A stretch of 64,000 bases of DNA. Origin: Sweltsa coloradensis (lineage: Eukaryota > Arthropoda > Insecta > Plecoptera > Chloroperlidae). The translations under genes were made by a program, and so were the position numbers. Of this stretch, positions 55,066 to 64,000 are shown piece after piece. The notes beneath the pieces were generated by a model. The model did not search any database, was not told where the DNA came from, and worked only from the letters and a program-made list of their open reading frames with translations. Positions within the stretch are counted from its first letter, which is position 1, and every line of letters begins with the position of its first letter. The DNA lies in contig JAMZAV010000797.1 in NCBI GenBank assembly GCA_024449915.1, positions 124,001-188,000 of the forward strand, in the 5' to 3' direction.

Positions 55066-56130
55066 ATTCAAATACTGTAGTTAGTGCATAGATTGTTCAG
55101 GTCATGTTTGTAATTTTCCATATTGGACAATTACGTTACACAATGTTATGCGACAAAACAAGGGCAAGAAGCCTCTGGGCAGGTTTATACAACATTACTA
55201 TCGAAAACCTTTAAACTCAGACATTTAAGTCGTCACTTCTTGCACCTAAGTGGAGTAAGTTAGTTAATAAATGGTGTTTAATTAAGGGCACACAACACTC
55301 AGGTTATTAGTGCTTGATGGTTATTATTTTTTCAAAAAGAGTGTGGCCTAAGGGGAAACGCTGTGTAACACGGGGCGGGTAGGCCTGTACTGGTCAGAAC
55401 CAGACACTGGCAAGGGAGAAGGTGGGCGGGTGAGGGTAGGGTCCGGTGGGTTGTTACGAAATCAGGTCTGGGGCTGGCCCGAGAAGGGGTTGTTGGTGGT
55501 TGCCCCACGTCGTGATCGTTGTCGCCTGCGTCATCGTCCGTCTCGTCATTGTCGTCGTCGTCGGTGTGGTAGTCACAGGGAAGGGAAGGGGAATGTTCAC
55601 TGAGGGCAGACGACGTCCTGTTTTCTTTGCCTTGTACGATGAGCATAAGAGGTATAAGCTCTGGGCCTATTCGAATCCCCGGGTTCAGACATGCTGAACC
55701 CATCTGGACACACAGACGGTCGCGTGGATAGACACAAAACTTGGTGGGCATATAATGTATACTGCCACTACCCGCATTAAAACCGTAAAGCATGTGGAGT
55801 GGTTGTCGACCATTTCTTTTAATTTTATGCTTCAATATGCATGATCTAAACATCATCATAGTAACAAAAATAAGATTAAAATATTACATTCCATCTTCAT
55901 TGGAAATGTAGCTATGATGAAAACAAAGATTATGATAATTTATTCATTTTAAGGTTAGGCATATTACTAATCAAAGAGTGCCAGGAACTAGATTAATAAT
56001 ACTGTGTATACACATTTTAAAAACATGTATTGATATCTAGTTCTTCAGCAATCAATACAAAAGAACAATCAATACAATAACGTAGGATAGTAATAATACG
56101 AGTACCGTTGAGCATGACTGTCAAAATAAT
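55066..56130. other. Spacer, no supported gene
   Basis: A 175-codon frame on the minus strand (55859-55332) shows only low-complexity D/P-rich stretches and no domain. It could be a repeat or chance. Confidence 0.35.
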
Positions 56131-56141
56131 AAATAGGAAAA

Positions 56142-56893
56142 CGCTTAAGTCCCGCCGCGTTGTTGGATGAGCGTAATTGGTGCATTGAGCTGCCATGTGT
56201 TATGCGAATTTTCTGTTGTTCTGTGGCAAAATCATTACTTAGTTGAAATTTTTTTAAATTAAATTTAATTAAATTAAAAATTAACTTAATTTTTTAATTT
56301 TTTAAAAATTAATCGTAATTGTTAAAAAAAATCGTAAAATTGCGATTTTTATAAGAAATAATTTCTCGATTGCGCTCAAATTTAACACTAATATATAAAT
56401 TCATAAAATTAAGGTTCTGCAAAAAAATCATTACAATCGGATAAAGCATGTAGGTGTTATAAGTCAAAGAATTGTTTAAAAAAAGAAAAAACCTGTAAAA
56501 TTTCGATTTTTATGATAAATATTTTTTCAATTGCGCTCAAATTTCACAAGAATATCTTAATTCATGAAATAAAGGTTCTGTGCAAAAATCATTAAAATCT
56601 AATAAAGCATGTAGATGTTTTAAGTCGAAGACATTTTTAAAAAATCGAAAAAAATCGTAAAATTGCGATTTTCATGAGAAATTTTTTTTCGATTGCGCTC
56701 AAATACGTGGCAGTTCTAAGTTCAGAGATTTCGAAGGCCTCCATAAAATTTCATCGCAATCGGAGTATTGGTTTAGCCGGAATCGTGTTCACAGACACAC
56801 AAAAATACAAAAAGAAAAAAAAAAACATTCCGGATTTTTTTCTCCAGTGTAGTAGAATGGAATCTTCGCTTCGCTCGCTACGCTCATCCAATT
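56142..56893 (+). repeat. Family B repeat copy, both ends visible
   Basis: Same start (aataggaaaacgcttaagtc) and end (tacgctcatccaattac) as the copy at 54.35 kb, with an additional internal core unit (about 56490-56600). Confidence 0.85.
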
Positions 56894-56989
56894 ACATATT
56901 TATGTTTTGTTTAGAGCAAAGCAGTCACTTGTCTCCCGATATAACGCCTTCTTTAATGTATTTTTATTGTTTTGGCGCCCAGATGGCCG

Positions 56990-57065
56990 TGGTAATGTAA
57001 CTCCAATGCCGCCAGGATTGCTATTAGTAACTTTTCTCCCGTTTTACAGCCATCTTTCCTGTATA
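56990..57065 (-). repeat. Inverted copy of 54962-55050
   Basis: The minus strand reads attacactacgctt.atacaggaaagatggctgt and the following tccaatgccgcc/ggcggcattgg match, inverse to the sequence right after the 54.35-kb family B copy. Confidence 0.6.
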
Positions 57066-58725
57066 AAGCGTAGTGTAATATTACGGTATTTGCATCCAGT
57101 ACGCCAGTACTATTTATAACTCCATGGTCAGATTGTCACCATGCGCAATAGTGTGCATTCATGTTACCCACGAAATCAAGCGACATTTTGTGTAACTTAC
57201 CTATTTAGTTGATACAATAGCAGGTAGAGAGCAGGTTAATGCAAAAAAATGTGTGGGTTATTAGCACTTTATGCATAATGCACCCGACCCCCTTTAGTAG
57301 AATAACTTATCTGTAACACGCAAATTTGGTAACGCACGCACTGCGTGTTGTATTGTTGAATTACCCAGAGGGGTGGTCTCTAAAACAACATTAGTTATAT
57401 GAGCCGATGTGTCTGTCGAAATATTATTTAATTATTATGATGTGTTTCAATTTTGTTAATTAACTCACGCTTCTTCGCGGTTCTCGATTGGGATTACTCG
57501 TCACATTGCGAAGTAATCTAGAAGAGAAACCACGTTTGTTTTTTCTGTGCACAGCAGCAGATTCAGTGGAGAGATAGTATCGAGCTCAGAACTGTTAAAG
57601 GTGCACTGATATGGTATGTATTTAAATATTAAGGTATGAAAGAATATAGGGTACGTTCTTAAACATGTTGTAAAGCCTTTACCTAGACAGACTAGACCTT
57701 GACTACTAGAGAAGGATTAGTAGAAGTAGGCAAACTACTACCTTTCTACCAAAGATCCGATCCTACAATGTAATAATTACATTTGATGGTTCGGATATAG
57801 ATCCGAATTAAATAAGTTTGATCTTATTGTGCAACATCATATATATATTTTATATTTTGTAAAGAACCGGGTCGGGACTTGACTTTTAACGGTAGCTTTC
57901 TACTTTCTTAAATCTAACTTTCTCACGTTTTCCGTGGAATAATAATTACAAAATTTTTCTACGTAAAAAACATAGATTTATAAACTGTAATTTTACATGA
58001 ATATTTTAATTTTTTGGTTTTTGCCTGATAAAATTTTTGAAACTTGGGGATACGGACAGTGTCTTTCGTCACTTTTGTATTTATTTTCCGTTTTTACATA
58101 ATATAGGTGCTAGTTTATACTTTAAAGTACCAATAAAAACTGACTCGTCAAAAATTCCACATTGAAGCTTTGAACAAATATAAGTCAAACACAACAAAAT
58201 ATGAGTCTAGAAACTACACCCATCGTTGGTAATTAGCAATTTATTTCATTGTACTCCACTGACACGGGCAAAGTACATATAAGCGACATCCATAGCATGA
58301 CATGATGCATGGCAGTTAAGGTAAAACAAAATAATAACAAAGACACAAACACATAATACAAAATTTTGAGGAGCGGATTTTTGTGTATTGTTTCTACACT
58401 CCTTTATCTACAGCCTAAATAAAAAGGAAACTGATTGCCTGTAGTTTCTGGCGTTGCACTATTGTTTCTGTTAAACGGTACAAAATTTGAAATTGTACCG
58501 TCGGGCGAAAAAATATCGTGCAAGGCAAGAAACTATAGAAAACCAATAATCCTTAAATTAAGGTTGTAGATTATGGAATGTAGAAACAATAAACAAAAAC
58601 CTGCTGCTCAAAATTCAATTTTAAACAAGCTGGTTTGAGTAGGGTATTTGAATATAATTGTTGATTCTGAGGTTATTTCCCTTAATGTATTGTTTAGAAA
58701 TCATATTTAGGTCTAGGGATTCTCC
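57066..58725. other. Intergenic, no gene seen
   Basis: AT-rich, many stops in every frame; no element recognised. Confidence 0.4.
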
Positions 58726-59307
58726 TTAAAGAGGTATTTACCCGCTTAACTCAAAAAATATATTTCATTTTGGCCTAACTAGTTATGAATTTACACTGGA
58801 ATAGAAACAATATTGAATCTACCAGTACCCGATTTTTTTGTCAAAACTTGGTATTCGACCTTGGAGGATTTAAGTACAAAAAATATTTGCCATCATTGAC
58901 GTACTTGGCTTTCTTATCTGAAAATTTGTTTTTTGTGATTTGGGCAAGTGGTTTAGACAAAATATGCTGATTGCCAAGAGACGGTGTAATTGCGGAACGC
59001 ATAGTTTTGCATGTTTGAGTGTATATTTTGTGCAGAGTGACAAGATACAATTTTCTAAATGCCCATAATCTTGTATTGATATGTTTCATTAGTATGTATG
59101 TGTATTGTGTATGTGTAATAGCAGTTTGAAGCCAAATTTATAAATTCACTAAAACGCATATTTTCTCAAATTTCAGGATCAAAAAGCTTAAAAATGTCAT
59201 GTAAAGTCATAGGTACAAGATATAATTTTTTAAACTGTCATTTCAGTTTAGTATTGTGCTCTAGATTATATGTTAAAAAGTTATTTTAGGGGTAATAGAA
59301 CCTTTAA
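58726..59307 (+). mobile_element. TTAA-type MITE (family A), intact ends
   Basis: TTAA (58726-58729) then AGAGGTATTTACCCGC; right end TTTTAGGGGTAATAGAACCT then TTAA (59304-59307). The inside matches 28597-29163 and 128-1227. ORFs inside are not genes. Confidence 0.75.
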
Positions 59308-60112
59308 CAAACAAACAAAGTTCAAGTGCAACATGAATACAATTTTGTTACATCAAACTTGCATGATTTAGAATTGTATTTCTCTTTGGAGATAACTGTA
59401 GGCTGAAGTGTGCGGCATTTATATAGTTTTAATTTAACAATGCCAAAGTGAAGGGAAAAAAGAGGTGTGAATACAAGAAGTTAAATGGTGAAAAGCTTTA
59501 TTTAGAAGAAAGACTTTCAATTTAAGTTTAAAGGCCGCAAGTCAGTTGGAGTATTTAATTTAGGTTGATAATTTATTATATATTGTACTACAAACGTTGG
59601 ACGGGCATCTGTCATAAATGTTTGGCTACATTTTGAGATGAAAATGTTAGTTTAAGATCTAGTAAAATGGGAATGGTAGGCATTATTTACTGGATAATGG
59701 TCAGGATCATAATATATAATAGTATGCGCGACTAAACGGTTTCTGAAACTAAAATAATAAAACGTATAGGCATGTGAAGGAATGATGGAAGAATACGTCA
59801 GTAATGAGCAAACTTTTCTCTAACTAGATCATTTATTGATTTTTTAGATTTGTGCCGGTGACGTTACTAAAAAACTACCATGTTGACTATTATTTCCCCG
59901 AAGTTATTATGAATCCATTTTACTCTATACTTTGGGGAATTTATTAGAAGTTAAGTAGCCGGAATAAAATTTATGTATTTGATTCATAGTCTGAATACCT
60001 CGTTTAGAGAAGGGGTTAAACTTTTGGTAAATTAAATATTTACTTATAATTATTGAAGCGAAATCTAGGTTGGAAAAGGGTGCTAATACAATATGGGTTG
60101 TCAAGAGGTGTG
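59308..60112. other. Intergenic, no gene seen
   Basis: AT-rich; nothing recognised. Confidence 0.4.
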
Positions 60113-60120
60113 GTCACAGG

Positions 60121-60798
60121 CAGTGGTGTATTGGGGCCGGAACGCACCGGAACGACGTTCCGGTACTTTTTTCGAGTCGGAACGACATTTCTATTCTTTT
60201 TATCGTATTTTAATAGTTGAAATGTGTTCTCAAAATATACAAAATTGAATATTTGTGCTAAGAAATATTGTAAATTAAAATAATATTTCATTGAAATCTC
60301 TGTCACAACTCACATTACGGTAGGTTACGGTGGGGCTAGCCTATAATGTGCGCTTTGTTCAATCAAGCCTCACTGGTCAATGGGCATTGGAAATATGTAG
60401 GGCACTTCACCACTCAATTAGGCCGACAAGAATCTTTCAAGAAGAAAAGTTGGGTGACGGATCATGCAGAGGGTAGGGTTGTCTCTACAGGTCTCGCAAT
60501 AAACACAAGAATTTAGGGGCGGGGGCGGGGGGAGATGAGATGAGTGTCTATAGAACTAAAAACTGTTTCCCCTAATTACATTCTTGCTGTTATGAAGGTA
60601 AGTCATAAGTGTTAATTTTTTATTATTCAAAAGCGCAATACTCAACGCCAAATGTATTAGTTTTTAGTTTCTTACTGACAACCATGCACCCCTTGGCTCC
60701 TTGACAATGTAAAAAAATCTGCCTATCATATGCACGTATAAAAAAATCGATCGTACATGGTGCGTTCCGGCACTTCTTTTTTTAGCAATACACCACTG
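60121..60798. mobile_element. hAT-type MITE with 8-bp target duplication
   Basis: Termini CAGTGGTGTATTG and CAATACACCACTG are perfect 13-bp inverted repeats, followed inside by inverted ccggaacgcacc. The 8-bp flanks are both gtcacagg (60113-60120 and 60799-60806). 678 bp, no transposase. This is the textbook layout of a non-autonomous hAT element. Confidence 0.93.
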
Positions 60799-60806
60799 GT
60801 CACAGG

Positions 60807-61734
60807 CACATCTATCTTAAACCTTTTAACGCATTTCAAGCAGTTGCTCAAGGTTTGTTTCAGCATTACGAGTATTATTTTTTAATTACAATTTTAATAA
60901 AAAAATAGCATTTTTATTTACGTATGTCAGCGTTTTAGTAACACGATCTTTTTTTTTTTTAAATTTGTTTAATGATGTTTTTTTTTACTTAATATACGTT
61001 TACATATTATATTTATGATTTGTGTTTATTTTAAATATTATAAAACTCGACATTTTAGCAAGTAAGAGGCATTTTAATGATTATATTATGACAGTTGCTC
61101 CTCCCTTAGTCAATTTTTAGTCGGTCTGTCGATGTTTTCAAACTTCAAACAATTTTTGTTATGTTTTTATGTTTACTTAACTATATATTTTTTAATGTTT
61201 TTATGTTTACTCAACCAAATTTCTGTTTTGTGCCCTAAAACCCCAATAACTAACTAACTCAACTAAATGATGTTGGAACAAAGTATAGTGATATATATAT
61301 GATTGTGATAATCTTAAGGGTAATTAAGTTATTCATTCTTATATGTATTCGCCGTAGAATCAAAATCTTGACTTACCCCTCTACAACACGGCGAGGAAGA
61401 GGAATGTCGCAAGTGATGAAGAACAGCCGAACGCAGTGGTCGTCAAACCATTTAAACTTAAATCATTCTTCGGCAAGTTTTGCACTAACACAAGTCTACA
61501 TGGATTCCAGTACCTTGGAGATAACACCCGCTCAGCTTTAGAGAGGTAGGGATCAACATGATATACAATTTAAAGAAGATAACAATTAGCTAATATGTAA
61601 AAACTGCGATGAGGTTCACAATATACTGAAATTTTATTTAAACATATGACAAGTACAACGATGTGATATAAGATTAAAAAAAATCGAATTCTTGGTAAGT
61701 AAGTGAGTGAGCTTCGATCGGCTTCAACAATTTT
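60807..61734. other. Intergenic, LINE-tail-like stretch
   Basis: No gene. 61233-61260 (tgccctaaaaccccaataactaac...) resembles the CTAA tail at 650-684. Confidence 0.35.
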
Positions 61735-61915
61735 CTTTATACATAATAACAAACCATACCCCTCTGGACTGGGGTGAATTCCACCACGAACGGCAAGCCT
61801 ATTAAATCTATACCGTCCAATAGGAGTATTGAAACAACACAGGTCGGCACTGGACTCTTCCAGAACCGGTTGCAAACCCTTCCTTCAAGTCAATACTATA
61901 ACACAGACATTTACC
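61735..61915 (-). mobile_element. Ty3/gypsy reverse transcriptase scrap
   Basis: Minus-strand translation: IDLKEGF in one frame, then, after a shift, LEESSADLCCFNTPIGRYRF, NRL and HPSPE. This is the DLK/D-GF...FNTP-GRYRF-RLPFG--SAPE order of Ty3/gypsy reverse transcriptase, degraded by frameshifts and an altered FG motif. Confidence 0.75.
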
Positions 61916-61945
61916 ATGCATGCGAGATTCTAGGTCTTCCCTTAA

Positions 61946-62316
61946 CACACATAACAAAAACTTGTAGAAATACAGCCAAACCTTACACACTCAAAAGGAA
62001 TGAGATCTAAAAAAAGGGCCAAGCTCATCTACCCTTCCACATAAACGTACAGTGTCCCATAACAGCATCCTCGAAAAGCTTTTCAAAATAGAATTTGCGA
62101 TTATTAATTTAACGTAATAGTTTATCAAAGTTCTTTTTTTGTAATTAATTTAAACGTAAACATGCAAATTCTATTTTGCCAAGCTTTTCGAGGATGCTGT
62201 TATGGGACACTGTACGTTTATGTGGAAGGGTAGATGAGCTTGGCCCTTTTTTTAGATCTCATTCCTTTTGAGTGTGTAAGGTTTGGCTGTATTTCTACAA
62301 GTTTTTGTTATGTGTG
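61946..62316. repeat. Near-perfect inverted repeat, 153-bp arms, 65-bp loop
   Basis: Arms 61946-62098 and 62164-62316 are reverse complements with about two mismatches (tt opposite a non-pairing gg-derived pair near 62083). The left arm directly follows the gypsy scrap. The transcript would fold into a long hairpin. Confidence 0.9.
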
Positions 62317-64000
62317 TGATCTCATTACTTTTTCAAGTTCCATTACAAAATTATTTGCTAAAATATAATATTTTTATCAAAGTTGATTTAAATTCTATGG
62401 TATTAGCAGTAACAATATAGGATGTAAAATATCTAGACCCGGATTCATGTACATCCTGGGTATAGGTGGTATAACCATGGTATAACGACGGTATAAGGAC
62501 TGGACCCCAATTCTTGAGTTCGTGGGAGATGAGTTGAAAACGCAATTTGAAAACGAAGTCGTTTTCGTTTTCGAAGGAATTGGTATTCTTGAACGGTATC
62601 GTGGAAAACGTCATGGGTTGTGAGTTGAAAGCATTGATATTAAACCCCTATAGTAGGCTAGATTAGCAGTCTCCTATACCTCCGCACAGGCGCGAGCGTA
62701 GCAAATTGAAGACTCAACCGGCCCATTTCAAGATGGCGATTTGGTGTTTTAATTTATGCTTTTTTAATGCAATAAAGTATTTTACTGGATTGTTTGATAT
62801 GGTTTTAGCTTGTGCAGCATGGTATTAAACAAAAGAAACAATACGAAGTGATTGCATAAGGGAATTTAGTAATCATTTGGTGTTAAAGGCTAGTATGCTT
62901 ACCTGTCAACCTGGCGGCAATCTTGAGAACTATTTGGCCACAAATCGCTCCCATTTGATTAACATGTAAACTGTCATTTTAAGATGGCTTCTAATTGTAC
63001 CGGAAGTGGACCACCGACTGCTGGTCTAGCCAATTATATAGGATGTCTATGGTTGAAAGAGTATCACGAAATCCAAACACTTTAAAAAGATTTGCGTATA
63101 GCAAAGAGCTCGAAAAAGTTCTATATTTATTCTAGATGGCAGTGCCTTCATAAACGCGGGCCAATCGAAAGACAAGTTGTATGAAATGATTTGATTGTTG
63201 CAATTATGTAAACAAACAGTTGAGCAAGTTCATATCAAAACAATGTTGTGCTGGCATAGGGTTGGCTAGGCTTGTCAAACATGTAATGTAAGTATGAATT
63301 TTACTAGTCCTATAGCCAAATGGAACTTTAGACCTACACTGTTGTATTATAAATAATTTTCTACATCTGGGCCTAGGCCAGGGACGGTTTCTGATTTGTT
63401 TTATGAGAGTATAATGACACTTTTTCTCGTTCCACACAAAGAAGAAAATTTTTAAATGTCCGCCATTTGTTTACGTATCGCACTTTCCCGCCTAACTCTG
63501 CTTATACCGTCAACAAGTGTCAAGTAACTATGGTTACTTGTTGATTATATGCCAAGTGTTTAAGGCTTATTTTAAAACCTTTATTTGGAAGCCTTCCAAC
63601 AAACTTTTTCAACTTTTTTTTTCAAAAGAGACTATCATTCTATAACCTTAATGTCCATGTAAAATATGAACATTGTAGCCCCACCCGTCTGGTCAGAATC
63701 GCGGGCCGACGTATTAGATGTTAGCAGTAGCTAGCAGTAGCTAACATCCTTAAAGTGATTTTGAGCATGTTTGAAGACATTTTTTCACCAAGAAGGAATG
63801 GTCGTACCCCAATAAAATTTGGCATGTGTTGTCAGGTACCTAAATCCCCTCGATTGTGATAGTTTTCAAGTTCACATCACGTTACATGACGGCTGGGTAA
63901 CACCTCGAAATCACCCCAACTCTGCTTGGTGTATAAGGTGCTTGAGTGTGTAGCGCACCGCGGCTTGGCTGCGGCGCCCTAACGGGCACCTAGATAGACT
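62317..64000. other. Intergenic, no gene seen
   Basis: AT-rich with a family C repeat piece at 63560-63705 (matching 26175-26330). The last 60 bases are GC-rich and unassigned. Confidence 0.4.

Noticed and set aside
55332..55859. 175-codon minus-strand ORF
   Set aside because: Low-complexity, no domain, no splice or promoter context; could be chance in a GC-richer patch.

Overview
This is nuclear DNA from an insect. It carries an odorant-receptor gene and a cluster of gustatory-receptor exons, both with spliced introns, in AT-rich sequence packed with eukaryotic mobile elements (R4/Dong-type and other LINEs, a BEL/Pao LTR element, a Penelope-like element, SINEs, hAT- and TTAA-type MITEs, satellites). 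The species cannot be fixed from sequence alone; a hemimetabolous insect is a guess.

Layout. 1-5.6 kb: decayed repeats, two TTAA-flanked MITEs, and an isolated first exon with a signal peptide on the minus strand (2785-2880). 5.6-9.1 kb: an almost full-length R4/Dong-like non-LTR retrotransposon on the minus strand, set inside (TAA)n on both sides. 9.2-15.5 kb: a BEL/Pao retrotransposon with 192/193-bp LTRs that differ at only three sites, but with many breaks in its reading frames. 15.7-16.5 kb: a 5'-truncated Penelope-like element (GIY-YIG end). 16.8-18.2 kb: a tandem satellite and a microsatellite. 19.95-20.07 kb: a 5S rRNA copy. 20.25-24.72 kb: a six-exon odorant receptor gene (plus strand), with extra tandem copies of its fifth exon. 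24.7-27.8 kb: repeats and AT-rich spacer.

27.8-51.4 kb is the main locus, on the minus strand. Five homologous long first exons of gustatory receptors (36665, 38802, 43532, 48276, 51436 downwards) all end in a phase-0 splice donor. Only one set of C-terminal exons (34094-34026, 28372-28283, 27893-27792) is visible, downstream of the last of them. The simplest reading is one gene with alternative promoters and first exons sharing constant 3' exons, as known for Drosophila Gr39a, Gr23a and Gr28b. Three first exons have open frames (one of these has an eight-codon deletion and a compensated frameshift) and two are broken. A recent 4.74-kb tandem duplication made the third and fourth cassettes. 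The intron between the constant exons holds a 5.46-kb nested repeat element containing a 2.2-kb palindrome, a 72-bp array and a TTAA MITE; without it the intron would be about 190 bp.

51.4-64 kb: a repeat-rich flank with several copies of one dispersed family, a TTAA MITE, a textbook hAT MITE with an 8-bp target duplication, a gypsy reverse transcriptase scrap, and a near-perfect 153-bp inverted repeat.
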